Shown: positions 25,737 through 34,217 of the stretch, one piece after another | Numbering within the stretch: position 1 is the first letter of the stretch | Layout of the letters: each line of letters opens with the position of its first letter | DNA from: Calothrix sp. PCC 7716 | Lineage (GTDB): Bacteria > Cyanobacteriota > Cyanobacteriia > Cyanobacteriales > Nostocaceae | NCBI RefSeq assembly: GCF_019977735.1 | Contig: NZ_AP025018.1 | Span: 6,266,580-6,330,579 of the forward strand | Reading direction: 5' to 3' | DNA: 64,000 bases | The notes under the pieces: generated by a model | Told to the model about the DNA's origin: nothing | What the model saw: the letters and a program-made list of their open reading frames with translations, nothing else | Database searches by the model: none | Position numbers and translations under genes: made by a program

Positions 25737-25946
25737 ATGCCGTATATCAATATCCAAATCACGCAAGGTGCAACAAGAGAGCAAAAAGCTCAACTTGTCA
25801 AAGAAGTAACCGATTCACTTGTGCGTATACTGGGTAAGAAACCAGAGCTTACGCACATCGTTATTCAAGAAATTGCAGACGAAAATTGGGGGTTCTGCGG
25901 TTTATTAACCGATGATTGGAAAAAGCAGCAAAACTCTGAGTCATAA
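25737..25946 (+). CDS. 4-oxalocrotonate tautomerase family protein
   Basis: 69 residues starting MPYINIQITQGATREQKAQL. Proline 2, the catalytic base after methionine removal, is present. The beta-alpha-beta fold continues with LVKEVTDSLVRILGKKPELT and HIVIQEIADENWGF. Small tautomerases of this kind assemble as hexamers and interconvert enol and keto acids or dehalogenate substrates. The reading frame is open further upstream, but the catalytic proline fixes the start. It lies within a group of oxidoreductase genes. Confidence 0.88.
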   Translation: MPYINIQITQGATREQKAQLVKEVTDSLVRILGKKPELTHIVIQEIADENWGFCGLLTDDWKKQQNSES

Positions 25947-26079
25947 GTTCGAGAATGATATTAATATCAATACTAATACAGGGCAAACATATCGCAAGAT
26001 TGTGACAGTGACACAAGATTTTGATAGCTGGAGATGAGTTGTTTTTCTAAGCTGAGATAGTAAGCGATTTGGAAGAATT

Positions 26080-26724
26080 ATGGCAAATTTATTACACCTT
26101 GATGCTAGTCCCCGCAATCAACGCTCCCACTCCCGCAGACTTTCAGGGGAATTTATTAAGGCTTGGAAACAGTTCTATCCCAATGATAAAATCACCTATC
26201 GAGATGTCGGACAAAATCCTGTTCCTCATGTAGATGAAGCTTGGATTGCCGCAGCTTATACTCCACCAGAACAGCTTACCCCTCAACTACGAGAAGCAAT
26301 TCGTATTAGCGATTACCTAGTGGATGAATTTTTAGCTGCCGATATTTATGTCATTGGCGTTCCTATGTATAATTTAAGCATTCCAAGTACTCTCAAGGCT
26401 TATATTGATCAAATCGTGCGGATTGGGCGAACTTTTGCCTTGGCGCCAGAAAATCCTGCAAACCCTTATCAACCGCTCGTATTAGGCAAAAAAATGTTTA
26501 TCATCGCCACACGTGGGGGTTCTGGCTTTGGTGTCGGTGGGCAATACGAGCAGATGAATTTTCAAACTCCTTACCTCGCAGCAGTTTTTGGCTTTCTCGG
26601 CATTACTGATATCAGATTTGTTGAAATGGAAAACGACGAATTGGGTGGACAAAAATTAGCAGAAGCACTTGAGAACGCTCGTACTCAAATCGCTCAATTG
26701 GCAGGAAGTTTTCATAGTCTATAA
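26080..26724 (+). CDS. azoR: FMN-dependent NADH:quinone oxidoreductase / azoreductase
   Basis: 214 residues with a flavodoxin-like fold. The phosphate loop LDASPRNQRSHSRRL at the N-terminus is followed by the FMN-contact segment VPMYNLSIPSTLKAYIDQI at about residues 89-107 and the RGGSGFG loop. This is the AzoR family, which reduces quinones and azo compounds by two electrons and protects against thiol stress. It sits in a region of quinone- and carbonyl-active enzymes. A single gene with its own upstream gap of about 130 bp. Confidence 0.9.
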   Translation: MANLLHLDASPRNQRSHSRRLSGEFIKAWKQFYPNDKITYRDVGQNPVPHVDEAWIAAAYTPPEQLTPQLREAIRISDYLVDEFLAADIYVIGVPMYNLSIPSTLKAYIDQIVRIGRTFALAPENPANPYQPLVLGKKMFIIATRGGSGFGVGGQYEQMNFQTPYLAAVFGFLGITDIRFVEMENDELGGQKLAEALENARTQIAQLAGSFHSL

Positions 26725-26775
26725 TTCATTTGTACTGTAATTTCCATGACTGTCGATTTTGTGCCCATTGGCGCC

Positions 26776-27271
26776 TGCTTACCCTAGTTGACTATTTCAT
26801 CACCTACTAAAAAACCTGATAAAACTGGTAATAACTTATCAAATCATTACAATTACCAGTTACGGAGCCACGGTGAATGCCCCTATATTCGTAACCAATG
26901 TTTGTTCTCGTTCAAGTGGGACTTGACCTTCAGTAGGTTTTGCCTTTCCCGTTCTCCTCCCCCCAGACTTATTGCTACCTCCCGGATGAGCGCCTTTTGT
27001 GGGTCTTTTTCTGAGATTCATTTACTAAGGAATCTAATAAGAACCGTGATCTCGGTATCGAGTTCAAACATCTGCGGTCTGCGGATACAGAATTTTTTCA
27101 GCCAAGCTGATAGCTTTCTCCACCCTCCCGCAAAACCTACGTCATGCCAATCCTCCGGTCGGAAAAACGCAGTCAGAGTTTTTAACCATTTCTGGGGGAT
27201 ATACTCTCGAAAACCCATAGCTCGACGAGCGATTACCATAGCAGCAGTTCAGGCGCCTGCCAGGGTAAGCA
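26776..27271. other. Unidentified 496-bp segment framed by a short inverted repeat
   Basis: TGCTTACCCTAG at 26776 and CCAGGGTAAGCA at 27260 are inverted copies (11 of 12). The interior has a frame of 181 codons on the plus strand and 73 on the minus strand. Both are rich in Arg, Ser, Cys and Phe and unlike any family I know. Base composition is more G+C-rich than the surroundings. It may be a decayed insertion element or non-coding DNA. The inverted repeat is short enough to be chance. Confidence 0.3.
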
Positions 27272-27697
27272 TTCTTGAGGGCAAACTAATCCTTTGCGTT
27301 ATGGTCTCGGCGTTTTACAAACATTTGTCTTAAATAGATACAAAACGTATAGTTACTTAGAAAATAAAAAGCTTTTCATGATTGTTATTCCAATTTTTGT
27401 GACATGTCTTTTTAAAAACTGCATAAACACATATGGTTCACACCTATATTTTAATAACCAAGTTTAGAACTGTAAGTGAATATTTTATTAGGGCAAAATC
27501 ATGGTATATAATCGCTTTTTTGGAACAAGCCTCATAAGTAGTAATCGAGATTCTGGGAGCGCACAAAGCTTACTAAGTGTAAAAAAAATACAATTAAGTA
27601 TGACAATCGTGCTGAGTATATAAAGGTAGAATGTCTATAAACTCTTTTCATTTTTATAAAGTTCAAGAAAGATTAACACAGCGTTCAAGGAAACCAT
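27272..27697. other. Intergenic stretch
   Basis: About 425 bp, A+T rich, with no supported gene. It presumably holds the promoter for the two following dehydrogenase genes, but no clear elements were identified. Confidence 0.45.
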
Positions 27698-28429
27698 ATG
27701 GAAGAAATACTTAGGGGGAAAGTTGCTGTTGTAACAGGGGGAGCTACGGGAATTGGTTACGCAATAGCAAAACGTTTTGCAAGTGCTGGGGCAAAAGTTA
27801 TTCTGGCAAGCAGACAACAGCAACGCTTGGAAACAGCAGCTCAAAGCATTGGAGAAGCGGCTGTTGCAATACCCACCGATTTCTCTGATTTTAAACAGGT
27901 GCAGCGGCTTTTTGAGGGACTCTCTCAAGTGGATATTCTTGTCACTTGTGCTGGTGCAGCAATTTTTGGTGCAGTTGATACGGTACCAATGGAACAAGCA
28001 AAATCTCTTTTTGAAGGACGGTTCTTTGGTCAACTAGCGGCAGCGCACTATGCAGTACCCAAAATGCCACCAGGAAGTGTAATTATCTTCTGCTCTGGAA
28101 TTGCAGCTTCCGTTGGACTGCCCTACTATAGCGCTGGTTCTGCCCTTTGTGGTGCTGTTAACTCTATGACGCGCGCCCTTGCGGTTGAGCTAGCTCCTAA
28201 AGGCATCCGTGTAAATGCTATCTCACCGGGATATATCGAAGACACAGATATCCAATCTAATTTGTCAAAAGAACAGTTGGAAAATTTTGTTTCCTCAATA
28301 AAAGTCACAGTTCCGCTTCAGCGGTCAGGTAAAAGTAATGAGGTGGCTTCGGCAGCATTTTTTCTTGCCACATGCGGCTATGTAACAGGGCAAATTATTG
28401 AGGTTGATGGCGGGTGGACAGCATCTTAG
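27698..28429 (+). CDS. Short-chain dehydrogenase-like protein, catalytic lysine missing
   Basis: 243 residues with an intact N-terminal cofactor loop (VTGGATGIGYAIA) and the SDR C-terminus (GYVTGQIIEVDGGWTAS). In the active site the YxxxK motif reads Y144-S-A-G-S148, so the lysine that lowers the tyrosine pKa is replaced by serine. The CAGA motif stands for the usual NNAG. The protein may bind NAD(P) without normal dehydrogenase activity or may use another residue. It lies 9 bp upstream of a canonical SDR gene and is probably cotranscribed with it. Confidence 0.85.
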   Translation: MEEILRGKVAVVTGGATGIGYAIAKRFASAGAKVILASRQQQRLETAAQSIGEAAVAIPTDFSDFKQVQRLFEGLSQVDILVTCAGAAIFGAVDTVPMEQAKSLFEGRFFGQLAAAHYAVPKMPPGSVIIFCSGIAASVGLPYYSAGSALCGAVNSMTRALAVELAPKGIRVNAISPGYIEDTDIQSNLSKEQLENFVSSIKVTVPLQRSGKSNEVASAAFFLATCGYVTGQIIEVDGGWTAS

Positions 28430-28438
28430 AGGTATTTT

Positions 28439-29191
28439 ATGACTATTAAACTAGCAGGTAAAATTGCACTTATTACTGGAGGCAACAGCGGTATTGGACT
28501 TGCCACAGCCCAACGCTTTGTTGAGTCAGGCGCCTACGTTTTCATCACTGGTCGCCGTCAAGATAGTCTTGATGCTGCCGTAGAGAAGATTGGTAAGAAC
28601 GTCACTGCTATTAGAGGGGATGTCTCAAACATGACAGACCTAGATCGCCTTTATGCTACAATCGAGCAAGAGCAAGGGCACCTTGATGTGATTTTTGCCA
28701 ATGCTGGGAGTGTAGAATTTGCACCGCTCGGATCGATCACCGAAAAACACTTTGACAAGATTTTCAATACTAACGTTAAAGGTTTACTTTTCACCGTGCA
28801 GAAAGCGTTGCCTCTATTAACAGAGGGTGCTTCCATAATCCTGAATGCCTCGATTTCTTCCATCAAGGGCGCCCAAGCCTTGAGCGTCTACAGTGCCACC
28901 AAAGCCACCGTGCGATCATTTGCACGCAACTGGACACTCGACCTCAAAGAACGCAAAATCAGGGTTAACGCCATCAGCCCTGGCATAGTGCCTACTCCTG
29001 GCTACAATCTCATGGGACTGAGTGAGGAACAGGTACAGAAATTCGTGGAAAGCCAAACTAGCAAAATTCCACTGGAACGAGTAGGCACGCCCGATGAGAT
29101 CGCCAAAGCCGTTGTCTTTCTCGCCTCAGACGACAGTAGCTTTGTGAACGGTATCGAACTGTTTATTGATGGTGGCATGGCGCAGATTTGA
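28439..29191 (+). CDS. Short-chain dehydrogenase/reductase
   Basis: 250 residues with all classical SDR motifs: TGGNSGIGLATA loop, NAG (FANAG), the serine in NASIS, Y151-S-A-T-K155, and the C-terminal FINGIEL-like FVNGIELFIDGG. The substrate is unknown. The DNA is richer in G+C than its neighbours and contains five of the about 21 GATC sites in the whole window, so it was probably acquired recently from another lineage. It follows the preceding SDR gene by 9 bp, forming a two-gene unit. Confidence 0.92.
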   Translation: MTIKLAGKIALITGGNSGIGLATAQRFVESGAYVFITGRRQDSLDAAVEKIGKNVTAIRGDVSNMTDLDRLYATIEQEQGHLDVIFANAGSVEFAPLGSITEKHFDKIFNTNVKGLLFTVQKALPLLTEGASIILNASISSIKGAQALSVYSATKATVRSFARNWTLDLKERKIRVNAISPGIVPTPGYNLMGLSEEQVQKFVESQTSKIPLERVGTPDEIAKAVVFLASDDSSFVNGIELFIDGGMAQI

Positions 29192-29406
29192 AGCGTCTCA
29201 ACAGTATAAAGTTGATTTTGCTATTATCAGCACTGGGTGGTATTGACATTTTAGCAAATAAAGCCCTCTTCATATCGTAAGATGCATAGAATTTGGAAGA
29301 AAGTTACAATTGCCCCATAACAAAGTTATGACTTCTGCTAGAGGAATGATTACCTTTTTACAACTAATCTGAAAAAGTATTAAGAATGAACTAACGGAGT
29401 CAAGTC

Positions 29407-29757
29407 ATGACGAATTTAATTTCAAGCACAATCTCTCACATCAGTAACGTGCTTAAACAATTCCAAGTAAAGCGTTTTCTAGCTGTTGCTCTAGTTGGGT
29501 TTTTACTACTGACAACAAACGTCGCTCCCGAACATGGTAGTAACAAAGCTCTAACCAACAAGATTGACGAATTGGTACATCAAGACGATTCCCAAAGACC
29601 AAAAACAACAGGGGATTGGAATAAAGAAGCTCGTGAAACCGAAGATGCTCCTGGTGAAAGACTTCAAAGAATAGGTAAACAAACCGCAGAAGCTGTAAAA
29701 GATTTCGGCTCGGTATACCCTGACACTGCTGAAAGAAGTGCTAATGCCGAACAGTAA
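29407..29757 (+). CDS. Cyanobacterial small exported protein of unknown function
   Basis: 116 residues. A basic N-terminus and hydrophobic segment (FLAVALVGFLLLTTNVAP, about residues 25-42) suggest a signal peptide or membrane anchor. The rest is charged and probably disordered (VHQDDSQRPKTTGDWNKEAR; APGERLQRIGKQTAEAVKDF). The pattern resembles low-temperature- or stress-induced small proteins of filamentous cyanobacteria, but I cannot name it. An own promoter is likely, with 215 bp free upstream. Confidence 0.65.
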   Translation: MTNLISSTISHISNVLKQFQVKRFLAVALVGFLLLTTNVAPEHGSNKALTNKIDELVHQDDSQRPKTTGDWNKEARETEDAPGERLQRIGKQTAEAVKDFGSVYPDTAERSANAEQ

Positions 29758-29790
29758 TATTTGATATATACAAGCTAACAGAAAATACGT

Positions 29791-29811
29791 AAGGTGGGCA
29801 TTGCCCACCCT
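29791..29811. repeat. Dispersed hairpin repeat
   Basis: AGGTGGGCA followed by TGCCCACCCT forms a perfect short stem. It lies between convergent genes (29407 plus, 29864 minus) and is a plausible bidirectional terminator. Confidence 0.65.
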
Positions 29812-29863
29812 ACTGGCGCTACTGGCGCCATAAAAACATTCTAACTAATCAAAAATATTAAAA

Positions 29864-30412
29864 TTAGTCTCGGTGCAACAGCCGATCTGGAAGTTCCTGT
29901 AACACCCTTTCAAACGGTGCCGTACTATTTAGTCCCCGCGTTAAAACTAAGGCGCCTTGAATTTGCATGACAGCATCTTCTGCTCTTTGACGTGCCCGTG
30001 TTTCAGACAACCCTGCTTCTTGTAATACCTGCGCTAAACTATCAATCCAAGCGTTGAATGCCTGACTTACCTGCTTATGAAATAAATCATCCGACTCACC
30101 AAGACTAAACACCGCTAATAAACACGCATCTTGCCCACAATTATAAAACTGTTTGAGGCTAGAGTTCATTGCTTGAATACGTTCTAGTGGTTCACCCCCT
30201 ACACGCAGAGGATTGAGAACTGTTTCATTAAACCACTGGTTTACATACTCTAATACCGCCTCTGCCATCCCTTGTTTTCCATTGGGAAAGTGATGGTAAA
30301 GACTTGCACGACCTAACCCCGTTGCTTTTGAGATGCGGGATAAAGTTGCACCTTCGTAACCATATTGGCGAAATACGTTTACTAACCTTCGCGATGCTTC
30401 AATTTTATCCAT
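29864..30412 (-). CDS. TetR-family transcriptional repressor
   Basis: 182 residues. The N-terminal helix-turn-helix region reads LVNVFRQYGYEGATLSRIS and ATGLGRASLYHHFPNGKQGM, as in the YxAF/TetR subfamily. The C-terminal ligand-binding domain contains a cysteine (GQDACLLAVF) that could sense electrophiles. Palindromic sites upstream on both sides of the divergent intergenic region (30444, 30470, 30660) fit a repressor controlling itself and the DsrE-like/flavoprotein operon that starts at 30704. Confidence 0.92.
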   Translation of the reverse strand: MDKIEASRRLVNVFRQYGYEGATLSRISKATGLGRASLYHHFPNGKQGMAEAVLEYVNQWFNETVLNPLRVGGEPLERIQAMNSSLKQFYNCGQDACLLAVFSLGESDDLFHKQVSQAFNAWIDSLAQVLQEAGLSETRARQRAEDAVMQIQGALVLTRGLNSTAPFERVLQELPDRLLHRD

Positions 30413-30443
30413 CTGATTTTTTTTGTTTTACCTATTGACATTG

Positions 30444-30485
30444 TACCAAACGTTCGGTAAAGTTGATTGTATCGAATGTTCGGTA
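30444..30485. promoter_or_regulatory. Two TetR-type operators upstream of the repressor
   Basis: TACCAAACGTTCGGTA at 30444-30459 and TATCGAATGTTCGGTA at 30470-30485 are near-copies of a palindrome with centre ACGTTCGGTA. They lie 32-73 bp before the repressor start, where binding would block its promoter. Confidence 0.75.
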
Positions 30486-30533
30486 CAAAATAGCAAAAGT
30501 TAGAGCAGAGATTAAAGGACGGGCAGGATGCCC

Positions 30534-30593
30534 ATCCCACAAGATATCCCACAAGATATCCCACAAGATATCCCACAAGATATCCCACAAGAT
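30534..30593. repeat. 12-bp tandem repeat, five units
   Basis: Five perfect copies of ATCCCACAAGAT in a row. The first unit overlaps the end of a GGCAGGATGCC hairpin repeat, so the array seems to have grown by slippage at the end of that repeat. It lies between the TetR operators of the divergent genes and could change their spacing. Confidence 0.9.
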
Positions 30594-30659
30594 AGGTAAT
30601 TTATTCATTCAAGGTGGGTGATTTATTTATTGGAATATTTTTGTTGTGCCTTTCTATTG

Positions 30660-30675
30660 TACCGAACGTTCTGTT
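30660..30675. promoter_or_regulatory. TetR-type operator upstream of the DsrE-like gene
   Basis: TACCGAACGTTCTGTT shares 14 of 16 positions with the palindrome consensus TACCGAACGTTCGGTA of the two sites at 30444-30485. It lies about 30 bp before the GTG start at 30704. Confidence 0.75.
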
Positions 30676-30703
30676 TATTTGATTGAAACAAGGAGAATTT
30701 GAA

Positions 30704-31078
30704 GTGAAAGCTGCGATTGTAATTCTTTCAGACCCAAAAGCAGGTACAGAAGAAGCACTTGGACGTTTATTTAATGCACTAGCTTCTGCCTATGATTTGA
30801 AACAAAATGGTGACGATGTTACCCTGTTATTCCAAGGTGCGGGTACTCGTTGGATTGGAGAGGTAAGTAAAGTAGAGCATCCGGCGCATGATTTATTTGA
30901 GGCAATTAAAGGCAACGTTGCAGGTGTATCGTGTGGTTGTGCGGATGTTTTCGGCGCCACAGAAGATGTTGTAAAATCCGGTTTTGACCTGATTAAAGAT
31001 AATAATGTACCAGGTACAACTGGGTTGCCCAGTCTGCGGAATTTAATTGCAGACGGTTATCAAGTTCTTACGTTTTAG
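30704..31078 (+). CDS. DsrE-like small protein
   Basis: 124 residues with a DsrE/YchN-like alpha-beta fold: the opening strand VKAAIVILSDP, then FNALASAYDLKQNGDDVTLL, and a cysteine pair motif VSCGCADVFGA that could carry sulfur or react with electrophiles. I chose the GTG at 30704 because AAGGAG lies 8 bases before it and the fold begins there; an in-frame TTG at 30683 has no such site. It is the first gene of a probable two-gene unit with the flavin-binding protein at 31111, under the TetR repressor. Confidence 0.8.
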   Translation: MKAAIVILSDPKAGTEEALGRLFNALASAYDLKQNGDDVTLLFQGAGTRWIGEVSKVEHPAHDLFEAIKGNVAGVSCGCADVFGATEDVVKSGFDLIKDNNVPGTTGLPSLRNLIADGYQVLTF

Positions 31079-31110
31079 CTGTCCAAAATTAATTGACGGA
31101 GGCAATATCA

Positions 31111-32034
31111 ATGTTAATTGCTAATCCTTTCCATGATGGTGAGCGGTTGGTGCAACAGCGTTTTGGGGAATCGGAAATTGCCGAGCGCAATGGACGTATA
31201 ATTGCTGACACAATTATGGAAGGCGCCATGAAGTTTATTGAACAACAACCAATGGTGGTGTTGGGCAGTGTGGATGAGGAGCTTTGGGTTTGGGCTTCGG
31301 TTATGTTTGGTTCTCCAAGCTTTATGACCGCAGTAGATCAACGTAGTGTTGAGTTTGATTTAACCATTGCTGCCCCTAATTGGCAAGACCCTTTTTGGGC
31401 AAATATTGAGCGTAATTCTCAAATTGGGATGTTGGTAATTGAACTTGCGACTCGGCGCCGTCTTCGCATCAATGGTAAAGCGACTCGTCTATCAAAAGAA
31501 AAATTATATATAGATGTCGCCGAATCTTATCCAAATTGCCCGAAGTTTATAACTCGGCGCCATATGACTCGAAACCAAGGAAGTGTTCATAGCTTGGAAG
31601 AAGCACGAACTGGACGAACGTTGGAACCTATTCAACAAGCTTTTATTGCTAGTGCTGATATGTTTTTTGTTGCCAGCGCGCATCAAAATCGCGGAGTTGA
31701 TGCATCACACCGAGGTGGTAATCCTGGTTTTATTAGAGTTTTGGATGGTAGTACTCTTAGAATTCCTGATTACACAGGCAATGGTATGTTTAACACTTTG
31801 GGCAATTTTGTTGAAAACCCTCGTGCAGGTTTAGTTTTTTTGGACTTTGAGCGCGGTCGAAGTTTGCAATTAATTGGGCGCCCAAAAATTTTATGGGAGT
31901 TAGACGACTCAACGCATGAAACGGGTGGTACTCAACGTTACTGGAATCTAACAGTCGAAAAGTGGTTAGAAACAAGTTTACCACAGTCGTTCGAGTGGGA
32001 ATTGCTTGATTATTCCCCCTACAATCCGTCTTAA
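31111..32034 (+). CDS. Pyridoxamine 5'-phosphate oxidase-like FMN-binding protein
   Basis: 307 residues. The split-barrel flavin-binding fold is suggested by MVVLGSVDEELWVWASVMFG (about residues 46-65), IGMLVIELATRRRLRINGKA, and a second half with FNTLGNFVENPRAGLVFLDF and RSLQLIGRPKILW, giving two barrel-like halves in one chain. Such proteins bind FMN or F420 and reduce various small substrates. GGAGG lies 9 bases before the ATG. It follows the DsrE-like gene by 32 bp and is expected to share TetR control. Confidence 0.82.
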   Translation: MLIANPFHDGERLVQQRFGESEIAERNGRIIADTIMEGAMKFIEQQPMVVLGSVDEELWVWASVMFGSPSFMTAVDQRSVEFDLTIAAPNWQDPFWANIERNSQIGMLVIELATRRRLRINGKATRLSKEKLYIDVAESYPNCPKFITRRHMTRNQGSVHSLEEARTGRTLEPIQQAFIASADMFFVASAHQNRGVDASHRGGNPGFIRVLDGSTLRIPDYTGNGMFNTLGNFVENPRAGLVFLDFERGRSLQLIGRPKILWELDDSTHETGGTQRYWNLTVEKWLETSLPQSFEWELLDYSPYNPS

Positions 32035-32063
32035 GGCTATTTTGGTAAATAAACCAATTATAG

Positions 32064-32087
32064 AGAGACGTTACATGTAACGTCTCT
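32064..32087. repeat. AGAGACG palindrome
   Basis: A perfect 24-bp palindrome, AGAGACGTTACA and its reverse complement. It lies 29 bp after the flavoprotein stop codon and is probably its terminator. The same sequence recurs at 52765-52792. Confidence 0.75.
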
Positions 32088-32222
32088 ACACCTATGTTCT
32101 AAAAATCATATTCTTTCTTTAGTTTGGCTGATATATACCTTCGGCATGAAGTTTAACGATTGCAAATAAAAAATAATGTAAATGTATTCTATAAAATTGT
32201 AATACAAGTAAACTTAGACACT

Positions 32223-32516
32223 ATGCAAAATACAGAAAGTACATTGTTTGATAAATTCTTCCGCGATAGCAATGGTAATATCGTTATAGCTCAACCACCT
32301 AACTTACCTCTAATTATTTGGGGTGTCGCTAGTTTACTGAAATTAATTGTTACAAGCGGTCAAATAAACGTAGGTTTAGATGTAGTGGCTTTTGGCGCCC
32401 TATTTACCTGGGCATGGTTGGAATTATTTCAAGGAGTTAATTATTTTCGCAGAACGTTAGGTCTTATCGTGTTGGTTGGAGTTACTGCTTCAAGAATTTA
32501 CGCGCTAGCATACTAA
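32223..32516 (+). CDS. Small integral membrane protein of unknown function
   Basis: 97 residues starting MQNTESTLFDKFFRDSNGN. Three hydrophobic stretches (LPLIIWGVASLLKLIVT; VVAFGALFTWAWLELF; TLGLIVLVGVTASRIYAL) predict a membrane protein with two or three helices. It is a conserved-looking cyanobacterial hypothetical. The next gene starts 24 bp downstream on the same strand, so the two are likely cotranscribed. The open frame extends upstream to 32160, but the ATG at 32223 fits the protein pattern better. Confidence 0.72.
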   Translation: MQNTESTLFDKFFRDSNGNIVIAQPPNLPLIIWGVASLLKLIVTSGQINVGLDVVAFGALFTWAWLELFQGVNYFRRTLGLIVLVGVTASRIYALAY

Positions 32517-32539
32517 AAGCACAGTAAAACAGAATATCT

Positions 32540-33325
32540 ATGTTAATCTCTCTTATTGCTGACTATGGTACTGGTGACCCAGCTTTTACTGAGGTAACAC
32601 AACGCTTATTGATGACGTTACCTCAAGCCCAAGTTCATTTGCTCTCAGTGCCAGCATTCAGTACACTCGCTACGGGTTTTTGGATTGCTCAATTAGGCTT
32701 AAATCCAGGCCCTAAAGAACGATTGATCTATCATAATTGTGCCCCCCGTAAGGATGACCCTCAAGCTCGACGAGATAATGAAGGTGAGGGTTTGACTTAT
32801 GCACTATTACCAAATGACACGAAGGTAGTAGGTGTATTTGCTGGATATACATTGTCATTTATCAAGCACCACGCTAAAGAATTTAGAAGAGTCAACGTTT
32901 CACGCTCTGGTTCTCAATTTCGCTCGCGCGATGTGTTTCCAAGCGCTGCAACAGAATTAGCTTCTGGTGACTTTAGTTTATTAGGGGAAGAATTGAGTGT
33001 AGAAGAAATTCCTGACCCTCCAAACGACCGTATTGCTTGGATTGATGGTTACGGAAATATTAAAACTACTATCCCAGACTATTCAGTTAACTTAGAGCCG
33101 CAAACTAAATGTGTTATTCGCATTGGTGGTGTAGTGAGTGACGCTATTTATTCAGATGGTAGCTTCCAAGTTCCTGAAGGCACTTTGGCTTTTGCTCCTG
33201 GTAGCGCTGGTTGGGTAAGTGCTGATGGTAAAGAACGAGTTCGTTGGATGGAACTATTTCTCAGAGGAGGCAGTGCTTGGGAACGATTTGGTAAACCACG
33301 AGTTAATGAAGTAGTTTATAAATAA
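32540..33325 (+). CDS. SAM hydrolase-like protein (DUF62, SAM hydroxide adenosyltransferase)
   Basis: 261 residues. The opening MLISLIADYGTGDPAFTEV has the D-Y-G-x-x-D pattern of the fluorinase/chlorinase-like family, which splits S-adenosylmethionine with halide or hydroxide. The family's C-terminal domain is visible in RIAWIDGYGNIKTTI and LAFAPGSAGW. The middle diverges from the best-known members, so the reaction (most often hydrolysis of SAM to adenosine and methionine) is inferred from fold only. It is preceded by the small membrane protein. Confidence 0.78.
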   Translation: MLISLIADYGTGDPAFTEVTQRLLMTLPQAQVHLLSVPAFSTLATGFWIAQLGLNPGPKERLIYHNCAPRKDDPQARRDNEGEGLTYALLPNDTKVVGVFAGYTLSFIKHHAKEFRRVNVSRSGSQFRSRDVFPSAATELASGDFSLLGEELSVEEIPDPPNDRIAWIDGYGNIKTTIPDYSVNLEPQTKCVIRIGGVVSDAIYSDGSFQVPEGTLAFAPGSAGWVSADGKERVRWMELFLRGGSAWERFGKPRVNEVVYK

Positions 33326-34217
33326 TTACAACTTAGAGAACTCCACTAAAAAAAATGCTTTTCGGTCATTCTGAACGCAGTGTTATGCGAAGCATTTGCC
33401 GCAGGCTAGAATCTCGCGGATATGCGTGCGAAAGCGACAAAACTACGTTTACATCACGCTTTGAGATGCTTCGTTCCTCAGCATGACAACATTGGATCAA
33501 TTATTCTGTGGGCTTCTCTTATACAAAAATCCGTTCAGTAATTTTCAAAAATTGTCTATGTAGAGATGCGTAAACCGAAGGTTTTGATTTCAGCTTAAAC
33601 AGTTGCAATTTATGTTATACATTGTTGATACGTAATGTTACGGAAATAGTATTGATAAGCAGAATAGAAGCCAAAGGGTTTATAAGTCTTCTAACTATAG
33701 AGTTAAGTCTTCTTATCTAGCCCTAAAGATATAATTTACAAATTATCATCGAATATCAGTCTATAGCTAGATGGTAATACTTGTTATTTTATTTATGTAA
33801 TTTGTGATAATAATAATCGTTAACACTTATATTCCATTACATCCTTTCTAATACATAAAAAAAAGCCTGATATTAGACAAAATAAGAATCAACTTAGCCG
33901 CAAAGTTAATTTAATATACATAGTGTTGGTAAATATGGCGATTAAAAGCGACATCAAAAGGTGCGGTGTATACCGTTGTCCTAGGTGATGTCTTGGATAT
34001 AGGCGCCGAACTTTTTTGCAGATAACATCAGCAATAACGTGCTTTACCAAATATTAATAGTACCTAAATTTATTTTTGAATAACTCTATGTATGAGAGAA
34101 AATGTATAGCGAAACATAAGTATTTATACTTTAAAAATCAGCATAACTTCGATTAATAGCTATATGGTAGTTATTAAAAGTATCTTTAGCGTAGCTTTAT
34201 AAGCAGTAGGATATAAA
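33326..34217. other. Long intergenic stretch (about 890 bp)
   Basis: No supported gene. It contains a GTCAT-type repeat (33365-33487) and otherwise A+T-rich DNA. The promoter of the glycan cluster starting at 34218 should lie in its right part. Confidence 0.55.
33365..33487. repeat. GTCAT-type dispersed inverted repeat
   Basis: Starts GTCATTCTGAACGCAGTG and ends CTCAGCATGAC. It belongs to the family described at 3174-3238, with a longer interior. Confidence 0.8.

Noticed and set aside
26788-27333. 181-codon plus-strand frame as a real gene
   Set aside because: Composition is unlike a protein (rich in Cys, Arg, Ser, Phe with no domain pattern), and a competing frame exists on the other strand.
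28735-28740. GGATCGATC as a HIP1-like site
   Set aside because: It does not match GCGATCGC and is part of a probably recently acquired gene.
30382-30588. 68-codon minus-strand frame with GYLVGYLVGYLVG repeats
   Set aside because: The repeats simply translate the 12-bp tandem DNA repeat; no sign of selection as protein.
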